A stretch of DNA of 64,000 nucleotides, from positions 620,001 to 684,000 of the forward strand of contig NW_026515501.1 in NCBI RefSeq assembly GCF_014898815.1, given 5' to 3'. Each line of letters opens with the position of its first letter. Position 1 is the stretch's first letter. Below the pieces are notes generated by a model. The model saw only the letters and a program-made list of their open reading frames with translations, was not told the origin of the DNA and did no database searches. Both the position numbers and the translations under genes were made by a program. Below are positions 12,233 through 22,913 of the stretch, piece by piece. This DNA comes from Panonychus citri (Eukaryota; Arthropoda; Arachnida; Trombidiformes; Tetranychidae).

Positions 12233-13811
12233 TCATTCATCGTCATCTCTGTCTCTCTCTTTGTCTTTCTTTTTCTTCTTTTTCTTCTTCTTCTCTGGCT
12301 CATCTCCGGTTTCTTCAGCGGTGTCAGCTGGTTCGGTCTTAACTATCGTCGTATCTATGAAAGTTTCATCACCTATTTGTGGGGCCACTGGTTCGGCGGC
12401 GGCAGTGCCGTTTTTGGTTCCACTTGATTCACCGTAATGAGAAAAACTAGTGTACGATTTAAGCCAATCTTTGGGTGTTTTATCGTTCGGTTTTCCTTTA
12501 TCATCTAGAAGACCTTCTTTGATCATCTTCTTTTTAAGAGATGCCTGAAATAAGAAAGAAATTTGGATTGTTAATTACAGGTCAAAATCGATTCAATTAC
12601 AAAGAGAGAACTCACAGTTGGCCCTAAGCCCCATCTTCGAGGGTATAAATCTCGTTCCATTACAACTCTCTTGATTTTGGCAACAGCACCATGATCACAA
12701 CTAGCGATTGTTGAAGTGGTCATTAGAGCGATGGCTGTGGAAATTAAAATGGAATGATCGGTTTAATTATTATTATTTGACTTAAGAATTTAGAAAATAA
12801 ATGTTTACCTATGCAAATCGCTTCGCCTTTAGTTGTGATGATAACTATTTCTTGACCAATTTCAATTCCGTCATCGAATCTCAAAACTCCAGGTAACATA
12901 ATTTTGGCTCCATAACAGATCGCATTAACTGCTGAATCTTTCATTATGATTCTTTTATGTGATGTCAAAAGTGCTTCTAATGGTTGGATAACTCGACGTA
13001 AATACGATTCATCATTATGATTATCGTGTAACCATTGAGCATCTAGAATATCATGCATGGAAACAAGATTATCATATTCTGTCATAATTCCGGATCGATT
13101 TCGTCTTAGCTCAATCATTTGACCTCCTGTTCCTAGAACAAGACCAATATGAACACAAAGGGTTCGAACGTAAGTTCCAGCTTCACAACTAATCCAAATG
13201 ACACCAATTCCTTTATCCTTATTAAATTCTAATAATTTACTCTCATAAATTGTTCGAACTCGAAGTTGTCGCTTAACTGCACAAATTAATGGAGGTCTCT
13301 GGAAAAGTGCACCAGTTAACGTTTCAACGGCATTTAGCACTTTCTTTTCATCTTCAACAGGTCCATGGAGGCGAAATACACCAACGTACTCTTTACCTGC
13401 ACCTTGTTGTGATTTAACAAGTCTAGTAGCTCTTTCAATACAAACAACCAGACAACCAGTAACTTTAGGGTCAAGTGTGCCCGAATGTCCAGTCTTTTCA
13501 ACCCGAAGAATCCGTTTGATCCATGCAACAACCTCATGAGAAGAGGGATTAGAAGGCTTGTCCAGATTGATGAAACCCGATTTAATATATTCACGAATAT
13601 CACGTTTAGAAGGTGAACATCCATTAGGAAGAGGAGTAAAATGATTTGATCGAATATTAAGTTTATCAAAATTTCTCAATAATAAAGGCCAATCATCAGC
13701 ATTCAAGTTTCCACCAAGGGATGAGGGTTTAAGGGCGAAATCGCCATCACTGGTCGATTTTCTGTCCTTTTTCTTGGATTTTTTCTCTTTAACCGGAGAA
13801 CAAACCTCCAT
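12233..13811 (-). CDS. DKC1: Dyskerin, H/ACA snoRNP pseudouridine synthase
   Basis: Exons 12809-13811, 12616-12734 and 12233-12544 join to 477 residues. Dyskerin (Nop60B in flies, Cbf5 in yeast) isomerises uridine to pseudouridine in rRNA and snRNA, guided by H/ACA RNAs in the nucleolus. Visible parts: N-terminal basic [28 protein letters not shown] and [18 protein letters not shown] of the TruB domain; [12 protein letters not shown] with the catalytic Asp at about 114; a PUA domain across exons 1-2 ([16 protein letters not shown] to [14 protein letters not shown]); and a C-terminal Lys-rich tail [19 protein letters not shown] typical for the family. The open frame extends upstream of the chosen ATG (13809-13811) without stop, but that segment is hydrophobic and unlike dyskerin. 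It is head-to-head with the CHERP-like gene and has an E-box 100 bases upstream of the start. Confidence 0.97.
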
Positions 13812-13909
13812 TATCAATCCACGACAATAAGATGAACACCAACAAACAATTAAATCACAGATAAATTGAACTGAATTAAAGTGATTAACAAAAAACAAAA
13901 CCACTTTTT

Positions 13910-13915
13910 CACGTG
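13910..13915. promoter_or_regulatory. Palindromic E-box CACGTG in a bidirectional promoter
   Basis: CACGTG lies 99 bases upstream of the dyskerin ATG, in the 309-bp interval shared with the divergent CHERP-like gene. Myc/Max and related bHLH proteins bind this word and dyskerin is a known Myc target in animals; its use here is inference. Confidence 0.4.
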
Positions 13916-14120
13916 GTCTTTGAATGGATAACCAAAAGCATGGAGAAGATGAGTATCGATATTTTCCTATCGGGATCGGGATCGTTTTCTTTGATTCGAT
14001 TGGATTTTGTTGATTGTTTTTCTGCTGCGATGGTTAATTGTGGTTTTTTTGATTAATTCAATCTTCTTTATTGTTTTGCAGAATTGATCGCTTTTTTTGG
14101 AAGGTTGTTATCTTAAGAAT

Positions 14121-14867
14121 ATGGCTGATCAACCTATGGATGGTAATTCTCATCGTGGTCCTCATGTTTCAGTTCCTCCGATACCATATGATTATTGGAG
14201 TCAACAACAACAACAACAGCAACAGCAACAACAACTTCATCAACAGCAGCAGCTTAGGGTTGGAATTCAAAATGTAATGGACTATGGTCATCCTCCATTA
14301 CCACCACCTCTTCATCAACCACCTCCTGGTCTTTATCAACCACCTCCACCTTTAGCATCACTTGGACCTTTACCAATGCATTTACCGCCAAATCAACATC
14401 ATCCTATGATGACAACTCTCCCTCCACCACCACCATTTGCACCACCAAATGCTCAAATTCAACCTACCTCAGTGCCCAATCCTCAGTTTTTTAGCTCTGT
14501 ACCACCGCCACCTCGTCCTCCGACCACTGCCACTGCACCAATACCCCAAACACCGACTGCCACCATACCCACTTTACCCAAGGAACCAAGTCGACCCGAT
14601 GTACCATATTATGAACTTCCAGCGGGTTTGATGGTTCCTCTTGTAAAATTAGAAGACACTGACTATCGACCCTTAGATCCTGAACAAATTAGACTTCCAC
14701 CTCCGGCTCCACTCAGTGAAAGACTTTTACAGGCAGTTGAAGCCTTTTACTCACCACCCTCACACGAACGACCAAGAAATGAAGATGGTTGGGAACAATT
14801 AAGTTTATACGATTTTTTCCGAGTTAAATCACAAGAAAAAAAGAAGAAAGAAATTGATCGAATTTAA
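14121..14867 (+). CDS. Short protein with the CHERP central conserved block, Q- and P-rich N terminus
   Basis: A single coding exon of about 248 residues. A TGA in frame lies shortly upstream (near 14085) after a likely 5' UTR acceptor TTTTGCAG (ends 14081), so the frame is closed on the 5' side and ATG 14121 is the start. Residues about 27-45 are a Gln tract, residues 55-160 are Pro-rich (PPPPL, PPPPPF). Residues about 160-236 contain PYYELPAGLMVPLVKLED, PLDPEQIRLPPP, LSERLLQAVEAFYSPPSH and GWEQLSLYDFFRVK, the hallmark segment found before the RS region in CHERP, a U2 snRNP-associated splicing protein. The SURP, CID and C-terminal RS and G-patch parts of CHERP are all absent and not found nearby. 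It could be a split or truncated CHERP, or a separate family sharing the block. Promoter shared with dyskerin. Confidence 0.8.
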   Translation: MADQPMDGNSHRGPHVSVPPIPYDYWSQQQQQQQQQQQLHQQQQLRVGIQNVMDYGHPPLPPPLHQPPPGLYQPPPPLASLGPLPMHLPPNQHHPMMTTLPPPPPFAPPNAQIQPTSVPNPQFFSSVPPPPRPPTTATAPIPQTPTATIPTLPKEPSRPDVPYYELPAGLMVPLVKLEDTDYRPLDPEQIRLPPPAPLSERLLQAVEAFYSPPSHERPRNEDGWEQLSLYDFFRVKSQEKKKKEIDRI

Positions 14868-15354
14868 AACTGACATTCACAATGTTCTGTATTCGATTAT
14901 CATAATAAATCGAGTTTGGTAAACAAGAGCAATTCAAACACTCAACCAGATAAGTTTTCCAAAATGTTCCGGTCGATGAAAAAATTGACCAAGTTACTAG
15001 TCAATTACAATCAAAGTTGATTTTAAGCAACAATCAAAGTGAAAATAATATTTCCATGTCTCATGAGAAATAAAAATAAATCATGATTTCATTTTGATCA
15101 TATTTTATTTTGAAAAACAGAATCACTCAAGTTCATTGATTTGACATGATGATCAAAGATTAACAAAAACATCGATTAGAGTTAAAAGTTAATCTGAATT
15201 AGATTTGATTGTATCCAATGGAAGAGGATAAAGAGATAAGAAAAGAAGGTGGATAATAAAGACAAAGAGACTCTTGACTTTGATCAGAAATCAGAAATTA
15301 GAAGTAAATTGTTTTCGTTAATTTCTGTATCATTTGTAATTAACTTTCCACAAA
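14868..15354. other. Intergenic between CHERP-like gene and PPT1
   Basis: About 490 bases: 3' UTR of the CHERP-like gene (AATAAA-like words near 14905 and 15070) and the PPT1 promoter. No RS-domain or G-patch coding sequence was found here on the plus strand. Confidence 0.5.
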
Positions 15355-16381
15355 ATGGATTCAATTCTGTTAAGTTTAATTCTCATTTCGCAAGTGGTGA
15401 TTAGCTTTGCCTCCAGCGGAGATTCAATCAACAATGGATCATCTTCATCATCTTCATCCTCATCTCCACTTCCTGTTGTCCTTTGGCATGGAATGGGTGA
15501 CACTTGTTGTGACCCTTTGTCCTTAGGAAGTGTAATTAAGTTAATTGAGAATCAAGTTCCTTCAATTTATGTTAAATCACTTCGAATTGGTAATAATGTA
15601 GAGACAGATTTTTCCAATGGTTATTTTATGAACGTTAATGATCAGATTTCTCTTGCTTGTTCGTTGATCAAATCGGACGATAAACTGACCAATGGATTTA
15701 ACCTAATGGGCTTTTCTCAGGGTGGACAATTTTCTCGAGCGTTAGTCCAAAGGTGTTCCCTTCCCGTTCGTAATCTAATCACTTTGGGTGCCCAACATCA
15801 AGGTGTCTATGGTTTACCTCGATGCACAGCGGACACGGACAATGGACTTTACTCATCGGTCTGTGACTTAGTTCGTAAACTATTATCGATGGGAGCTTAT
15901 AATAGTTTTGTACAGAAAAGATTAGGTAAGAAAAGATGAAAATTTCGTTTTTTTTTGGAAAACTGATTAATTGATTAGATTGTTTCTTTTACCAGTTCAA
16001 GCTCAGTATTGGCACGATCCATTGAAGGAATCAAAATACAAGGAGAAAAGTTTATTCCTTGCCGATATTAACAATGAGAACTCATCTAAAAATGAAACCT
16101 ATCGATCCAATTTGGTTAATCTGAATAAATTTGTCATGATTATGTTTGCCAATGACACTATGGTCATTCCAAAGGAAAGTGGTCACTTTGGTTACTATCA
16201 ACCAGGAACTAATGATAAAATCGTTCCCATGGAGGACAGTCCATTATATACCGATGATAGATTGGGATTAAAAGAGCTCAATGACTCTGGTAAATTGATT
16301 AAATTTACTGTACCTGGTGATCATTGTCACATAAAAGATGATTGGTTCATCAACCAAGTGATCAATCCATATCTTAGATGA
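15355..16381 (+). CDS. PPT1: Palmitoyl-protein thioesterase 1
   Basis: Exons 15355-15925 and 15996-16381 join in phase 1 to 318 residues (human PPT1 306). The enzyme removes fatty acyl groups from cysteines of proteins in lysosomes. An N-terminal hydrophobic signal peptide (ILLSLILISQVVISFAS) is followed by an unusual Ser run at about 29-37, then PVVLWHGMGD, which holds the oxyanion-hole region. The nucleophile is Ser at about 121 in GFSQGG, the acid Asp at about 244 in FANDTMV, and the base His at about 300 in GDHCH; all three are present. CSLPVRNLITLGAQHQGVYGLPRC is the PPT1-specific segment that separates it from PPT2. An AATAAA lies about 95 bases after the stop. No defects are visible. 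Confidence 0.96.
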
Positions 16382-16720
16382 ACTTTCTGCTAATCCATCC
16401 AACCGATTAACTGATTATTTCCACAAATTCTTGAACACTGATTGCTAATCATTTGATATATTTTCTCTCAAGCCAATAAAACGATTTGAATACTTGTAAG
16501 ACTCAATATTTTGCGTTCTTCTGATTGATTAAGTGTATTTACTCAGCAATCAAGCGATTATCGATAATGTAATTAAAAGAGATACGCTCATCATGAGAAC
16601 AGAACTGTTACTCATATTGAAGAAATAAATTGATAATCAAAATCTCGAAGGTTTAAATAGCTTTTTAATTTATCATTGGATAGGATGAAAATCGGTCAAC
16701 ACTTTGATTGCACCTTCTAA
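16382..16720. other. Convergent 3' ends of PPT1 and the DM9 gene
   Basis: About 340 bases between two stop codons on opposite strands, holding 3' UTRs only. AATAAA near 16475 fits PPT1. Nothing else is seen. Confidence 0.5.
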
Positions 16721-17375
16721 TTAAAGGTGAACTGTTTTGATACACAGAACTTCATAAGTGCTGAATCCATGTTCTTCACCACCAAAGGGAATGTACAATC
16801 GTCCATGACTTGGATGAATTTTACCTATACAATGAGATCCATTATGAAAGGTTCGTCCAATATAAAGATTTTCACCTTCCATGGTTTTACCACCCTGAAC
16901 GGCACCGGTTGGCGTTGCACCATCAGCCGAAGGTACCCAACAGAATTCAATACCATTGGATCGAAGAATTTGATAAACTCGATGTGGATGTTCCCGTCCA
17001 GCATACGGAATATAACAAACACCATGAGATGGAACTACTTTACCAGGGATACATTCACCTTCTTGAAGAGCTCGACCGACATAAAGAGTTTCACCGTTAA
17101 TGTCCATTCCACCAACAACCGCTTCTCCATAAGGGACAAAACCACCTTCAGCATCGATCCAATGAGGCATTGGCATGTGATTTCCTGAACAATTAAACAA
17201 CAATTAACAATAACAATTTACTCTTTAATCAATAAACAGCAAAAAAAACATGAGATTCTAAAAAGATTCACTTGTTGAAAGGAAGATAAGAATTGACAAG
17301 AAAACCAAACATAAACACTGAAAACAATTGGAACCAAATCACAATCTACTTACGTTTATAATAATAATCAGCCAT
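16721..17375 (-). CDS. DM9-repeat (DUF3421) protein
   Basis: Exons 17354-17375 (22 nt, ATG at 17373-17375) and 16721-17184 join to 161 residues: MADYYYKRNHMPMPHWIDAEGG and onwards. Two tandem DM9 repeats are clear, each with the pattern G-V-G-G followed by GETLYVGRA or GENLYIGRT, PGKVVPSHGVCYIPYAGREH or IGKIHPSHGRLYIPFGGEEH. DM9 proteins in insects, molluscs and mites are small cytosolic, often mannose-binding or infection-responsive proteins; the role here is inferred only from family. No signal peptide. The length fits the simplest two-repeat form. Phases match and the tiny first exon is typical for this family. Confidence 0.92.
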
Positions 17376-19457
17376 TGTCTTGATTTTGTTGATTTAATAA
17401 CACAATTAGTAATTAGAAAACAAGTCAATGAAAATCTCCAGCGAGGGAAGAAAATATGAAAAACCGATCAGATTGTTTACCTGTTGGGAGAAAGTGAATC
17501 AGGATGAGGATGAGAAATGACGTTTTTATAGATGTTGAAAGTGGAAATCTATTTAAGATAATTGAGAGAACAGAGAGAGAGAAAAAGAGAAGAAGAGAAA
17601 GAGAGAGAGAGAGAGAGAAATGAAGATCTGACGATTAGATGAGAAGTTGATGATTAAATGAGAAATCGCAATCAAATTTATCGACAATCAAATGACATGC
17701 AAAAGATGAAAAATCCTTTCGCTACTTAAACGCCCTCTTGATCGATTCTCATTTTTTTCGTTATTCTTTATTTGGATCTATTTTGTTTACTTTGATTCTA
17801 ATTGCTTGTTAATTGTTGTTCTCTTTGCCCTTTGCTAATCTCTCAAATATCAATGAGTAATCTCTTTAATCAGATGCTCTTTTCATTCCAGCAAAGCAAA
17901 TGAATGATCCTTTAAACCTCATGGGTGTTAATGTAAAGCATTTTTCTCAGGAATATCAATAGATTTTGTTTTCCCAAAAGGAAAAACAAATGATTTCCTT
18001 CAGTTTAACAATTTGACTAATCAACTAATTGTTATGTTTATAACAATTAACAGAATCATTATAATTTGAGCAGTTACATTTTATCATGAAATTTATTCCA
18101 ACAATCAAGAGCTGAGTAAATGAGGACTGTCAAGGTAATGTTAATGTTTGATTTATGTCTCTGCCAATTGGTATTAATTTATTACTCTCGTAATTGTTGA
18201 TAACAATTAATCTAGTCTATCAAGTGCCTAATAACCTTGATTAGTCTTAATCATCTAATTACTTAATTTCCTGTTGGCTATTAGCGTGTTGGTTAAGTTT
18301 AGACAATAAAGTAAACATAGTTGAACAATTTTCACCAATAAGTTGATTTGGTTTCATTTAATATTCATATGAGTTTTTTTCGTTAATTAAATTGTTCTTA
18401 TTGATTGTTCTTAATAAAATAATAAAATTCAAGTTAATTATATGAAGATTATCACAAGTTATTACAAATTGATGTTGAAACTTTTCATATCTATTGATAA
18501 ATTTTCTCCTTCGACAATTAACCAACAATTAACCAAATAATAACCATGGCAACAAATTAAGATAAAGACAATAACCATAAAGTGTTCCTAAAGTTTCTGT
18601 CCGAAAGTTTTCCTGGTTTCTAATAGTTTTGGATAGAGAATGTAAATAGAACTGAGTTGAACTTTAGTCCGAAGAAAATTTCATGTTAATTGTATATTTT
18701 TCTGAACAAAAATCGAAGCAATTGATTTAGGAAGAGTTCGAGTTAACCATTTACAAGTACAAAAACTCGGAAATATGATGATACAAAATGTAAATTGCAG
18801 GAGTGCAGATAATTCACCTCACAATTATATCGATTAAGTTTCTAGCATTGTCCTGAAATCAGATGAAGATGACAAACTTCTGATGAATTTTGGTTTCGAT
18901 TCACTTGAAATTTAATATTAAGTTTTCGTTCCTTGGATAACAATTGAAATCGATTCCCATTCGGCACAAACGAGTACAAATGAAAACGAAACCCAACCAA
19001 TAATCCTAGAATCCTAATATTCTAATACTTTAATCACCACCACCTCATGAAACTAAATTAATTAGTCAATTATCTTCTCAGTTACCTTGTAATATTTTTC
19101 CTTTTTTCTGATTCATTAATTATTATTAATATTCAGCTTATGAAATCCCTTGATAATCACAATGATCTATCGATGGATAATAAATAAGTTTATTTATATT
19201 TCTTACAACGTTACAACTAATTTTTAATTAGCTTGATTTCTTTCCACTAATTGCTTGTAATCTAAACTATTGAAGCACAAGTAAACAATTAAACAAGTAA
19301 GCAATTTGAGAATTTCTTTCTAATCAAATCTCAGCAATTAAATCTTGATAATTAATCAAATTTTTTCTTCTATTATATAAAAGATATGGTTCAAAGTTGT
19401 TGTTATCTTTTAAATGACTAGATGACAATTAACTGATTAATTGATGATGAAAGATAT
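17376..19457. other. Intergenic region with GA-rich tract
   Basis: About 2.1 kb. A GA-rich low-complexity tract lies at about 17570-17620, just upstream of the DM9 gene and so in its promoter or 5' UTR. The remainder is AT-rich with CAATTAA-type words. No gene found on either strand. Confidence 0.5.
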
Positions 19458-20073
19458 TCACAATGAATAAACACCTTTAATGTCTTGATAATCATTAAAT
19501 TGTAAATTGTTTTTCGCTGACATCCTCATCCTGTGAGCGACCGCAGCGAGAATTGCAATTAGTCCTAATTGTATGATGATCATAATATGAGTGAAAAAAT
19601 AAGCTCTTGGTTGACGAATTTCTAGAGAAAAAGAAAATTAATAAATAAGAAAGAAATTAATCAATCATAGTAACGAAATTGATTATAATTTTCCATCATA
19701 ATCAAGATTAATTGTTGTACTCACCATAGAGAGTCAATGAATATTCAAACAACATCGTCGCCGATAATGAGGCTAAACTGAAGATGATTGTTGATCGTTT
19801 GAACTTAATTATCAAAATAAACGAGGCCAACGAAGTCGACAGACCAGAGATCGTCCAACAGACCAGGAGAGAGAAACAGATCACTTTGTTGGAATCGATC
19901 GGGTGGACGAAATAGGCCATTACCATGGACGCAGTTAACAGAAGAGTATAATAAACTAATAGAGGAATAATTAAAACAATTAAGCAAATTTTGAAAGTTC
20001 CAGTGAATTCAAGGTAACTCAAAGTGTTCATTTTGGTTGCATTGTATTCAGTTTTCTGTGTTAGAATCGCCAT
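19458..20073 (-). CDS. Four-helix membrane protein, unrecognised
   Basis: Exons 19725-20073 (ATG at 20071-20073) and 19458-19621 join in phase 1 to 170 residues ending GVYSL. Hydrophobic segments sit at about 28-53 (ICLIVLIIPLLVYYTLLL and on), 66-88 (ICFSLLVCWTISGLSTSLAS), 90-112 (FILIIKF, STIIFSLASLSATMLF) and 128-148 (HIMIIIQLGLIAILAAVA), followed by a basic turn HRMRM. This suggests a tetraspan topology with both ends in the cytoplasm, like MARVEL or claudin-like proteins, but no diagnostic motif (no W-GLW-C-C) was found, so no family is named. A downstream gene on the opposite side is over 2 kb away. Confidence 0.65.
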
Positions 20074-20680
20074 CGAGATTGTTTTTCCTAATTCACTTTA
20101 ATTAGAAGACTAATTGTTGGCGAAAACAACGAGATGAACAATTAAACAATGAAACAATTGAACTTAAGTGAAAAACTATGAAAACAAATCAACAGTTAGA
20201 GTTAATTGTTAATCATAAACTGAATCATTTGTTTAGTTGTTTGTTAATTTTTTGTCTTGTTGATTAAAATCATTAAATCATTAACCTTTATCACCTTTTT
20301 TTTTAATATACATTTATATTTAATCACTAATATCAACATGATGGTTAATAACTATTGTGTTTAATTGTTGGGATTACAAGGCTATCAAGATTAATTTAGT
20401 TGATTCTCTCGATATGTTTTCAATAAAAAATGTTGATGATGTTTCATTGATGTTAATACATAAATTTTTGTAAATTATTGATTTTTGTACATTTAAATTT
20501 AACAAATTGAGTTAATTGTTGAATTATGTTGATCACGTTGATTTGTTTTGGTTCCGAGACTTTGTTTCCATTGGGGTTTAAGATGTTAAACATGATTAAC
20601 AAATTATCTGGATAACATGACGACATAAATAATCAGGAATCAAAGTCCAATTGAGATGGAGTAACAATTAACCGAAACAA
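20074..20680. other. Intergenic region
   Basis: About 600 bases, AT-rich, between the promoter of the four-helix gene and the 3' end of the FAM210-like gene. No feature supported. Confidence 0.5.
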
Positions 20681-21238
20681 TTAAAATTTACCAATTTTCT
20701 CTTCGTCGTAATCTTTTTCGCCTTTAAATGGTTTGTATTTTGGATCTGAGAAGAATTTTTTCTTGTAGAGAAAATTTCTAATTCGATTAGAAAATACGTA
20801 AGAAACAATTATGCGAATTGGTTCAGTGAAAAGATACAGTGTGATGGTAAATAATTTCCATGGATTTAAATCATCAGGTAAATCGAAATACGAAATTAAG
20901 TCAACCAAATTGATTCTTTCAATCAAATCCAATGCAAAAGGTGTTGACATTATGTAAACAGATCCTCCGGCCGCTAATGCTGAAGATATCACATAAATTA
21001 TGGAACCAGAGGCGAGTCTTGTTGAAACTTCCCAAAAAGCTTGTCCTTTCACATTAAAATCTTCAACAAAATAACCTTTGATTTCTTTGTTTTTATTAAT
21101 CTTCGTTAATTGTTTACCAATTTTCTCTGAACATAAACAACGATGAGAGTCAAATGTTGAGACCAATGGTTTACAAATAACCGATTGGAACAGTGATGAT
21201 TTCGTCCGACAACAACCTCTTAACCATAAATTAATCAT
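20681..21238 (-). CDS. FAM210-like (DUF1279) mitochondrial membrane protein, tentative
   Basis: A single exon of 185 residues starting at ATG 21236-21238. The N terminus MINLWLRGCCRTKSSLFQS is basic, amphipathic and free of acidic residues, like a mitochondrial presequence. The middle has GQAFWEVSTRLASGSIIYVISSALAAGG, a first membrane helix, then VDLISYFDLPDDLNPW and a second hydrophobic segment FTITLYLFTEPIRIIVSYVFSNRIRNFLY. This helix, short loop, then LFxPxRI helix with basic end is the DUF1279 layout of FAM210A/B, inner-membrane proteins. Sequence identity is low, so the family call is an inference. It is divergent from FCF2 with 277 bases between start codons, which suggests a shared promoter. 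Confidence 0.55.
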   Translation of the reverse strand: MINLWLRGCCRTKSSLFQSVICKPLVSTFDSHRCLCSEKIGKQLTKINKNKEIKGYFVEDFNVKGQAFWEVSTRLASGSIIYVISSALAAGGSVYIMSTPFALDLIERINLVDLISYFDLPDDLNPWKLFTITLYLFTEPIRIIVSYVFSNRIRNFLYKKKFFSDPKYKPFKGEKDYDEEKIGKF

Positions 21239-21515
21239 AATTAGATCAATGACAGAATTATCAATTCTACTAGACAACAAATTAATTGATCAAAATCACC
21301 AAATTAAAATTATCTTTTCCAAAAAATCAAAACAAACCGGCAAATGGATCCGATATTTACTCGGTTAAGATCCGAATCCAAAAACATGTGTTGATCAACT
21401 TGATTTTTTTAAATTCTTGTTGATGTTTTTATTTTTGTCTCTTACCTTTAATTGTTAATTGTGTTTATATTTTCAGTTAATTAACATTTTTCTATCAAAC
21501 TAATGATCGATAACC

Positions 21516-22422
21516 ATGTCTACATCTATAAGTAGCTTTTCTGAAAAAACAAATTTGTCAAATTTATGTAAGTAAACAATTTAAATTCTCAACTCATTTT
21601 TTTCTTCATCTTTTTCTGTCTTTTGTCTTTAAATGAAATTTGTCTGTACTAATCAATTCACTGATTATTTTGTCATTTTGTAGATAAAAATGATGACAAA
21701 AATGAAAATGGAAATCGCTTGAGTAACTATCGTAAATCTTTGTACGAGGATTCAGAAGATATTCAAGATGATAAACCAATTCAACTTTCTAGCAAATTAA
21801 AACATGGTAAACTTGGTGGTTACCTTAATTATATGAGTCCACATGACATGTTAAACTCAGTCCAAGAACAATATATTAAATTACATGAGCAAGACTTAGA
21901 CGTAAGTACTTTTTTATACCCTATTATCTTATATTATTATTAATATTTTATCTTTTTCTGTAACTTTTTCAGGCTAAGAAAGTGATAAAAGCAGGATTTG
22001 AAAAGGACAATTTACCAATCAAGAAGAGGATTAAAACAAAAGGCAAAGGATGGTTTGATTTTCCCGAAAATGAATCAAAAGAAGTTGAAAAAGATTATCT
22101 TGTTATTCAGATGAGAAATGCTATTGATCCAAAGCGTTTCTACAAAAAGTCCGAACACAAATCTAAAGCTATTCCCAAGTTCGTTCAAGTTGGTACTGTG
22201 GTTACCGATGCTCACGATTTCTATGATAGAGCCACAAAAGCGGAAAGAAAACCAACCTTGGTCGAGGAATTGTTAGCAAATGTCGAAAGTAAAAAGAAGA
22301 TAAAGAAAAGATTCCGAGCCGTTAAGCCGATGATCGCAAAGAAGAGAGTGAAAGAAGAAATAAACAAAAAACACCAACAAATTAAAATGAACAAAAGGAA
22401 ACACACCAAAGGTCGGAAGTAA
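21516..22422 (+). CDS. FCF2: Fcf2-domain pre-rRNA processing factor (DNTTIP2 homologue)
   Basis: Exons 21516-21567, 21684-21901 and 21973-22422 join to 239 residues. The Fcf2 domain starts near KGKGWFDFPENE and goes on with LRNA-type MRNAIDPKRFYKK, PKFVQVGTVV, FYDRATKAERKPTLVEELLA, all diagnostic. Fcf2/TDIF2 acts in the nucleolar small-subunit processome on early pre-18S cleavages. Human DNTTIP2 has a long N-terminal extension (756 residues); this protein is short, like yeast Fcf2 (217). The C terminus is strongly basic (KKRVKEEINKKHQQIKMNKRKHTKGRK in content). It shares a promoter region with the FAM210-like gene. Confidence 0.94.
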
Positions 22423-22499
22423 TTAGTGAACAATTTAATTTAATTCTTTAAAGTTCCATTAAACGTTTAATTAATCAAATGAACAAGATTCACTTGATT

Positions 22500-22913
22500 T
22501 CAACCAAATCCAGTAGCTCCAGCTAAATGATTACCAAGGTGTTGTTTAATTGATTGATGTTTGAAAAACAGTGGATCATGAATGACAGGTTGATATGTTT
22601 TAAAGATTCTGTTGAAATGAAATTACAATTAGCAACAATTAATTGGGATAAAAATTAAAACTTTAAAAGTAAACTTTACTTACGGAATAGGTAAAGGTAA
22701 AGGTAATGGTAAGGGGAACATTAATTTCTTATTTTTGGCCGCAATGAAAAGCGCCAGGCCAATTTTCTTGGCTAATTCAATCTTGCGACGATGACCAAAT
22801 CCAAGATGAAGGTGACCATTGACTTCGGGAAAATTAGTGATTAAAATCAACACAGTTAACACAATTAACGGTCCAACATAAGTAAAAGTTAATTTGATTC
22901 CCTTGGATGTCAT
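22500..22913 (-). CDS. Small secreted or membrane protein with PL repeat, unrecognised
   Basis: Exons 22684-22913 and 22500-22608 join in phase 2 to 112 residues. The N terminus MTSKGIKLTFTYVGPLIVLTVLILITN is a signal peptide or anchor; the mature part reads HLHLGFGHRRKIELAKKIGLALFIAAKNKK, then a PLPLPLPLPIP run just at the exon junction, and ends HLAGATGFG. Mites and other arthropods have many lineage-specific secreted peptides of this size; no family is recognised. The PL run is encoded by a GGTAAA-like hexamer repeat on the plus strand (22685-22715). The gene converges with FCF2 (77 bases between stops). Confidence 0.65.

Noticed and set aside
13812..13904. N-terminal extension of dyskerin in the same frame
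   Set aside because: The extra residues are hydrophobic, unlike any dyskerin N terminus, and start at a non-preferred codon; ATG 13811 gives the usual basic start.
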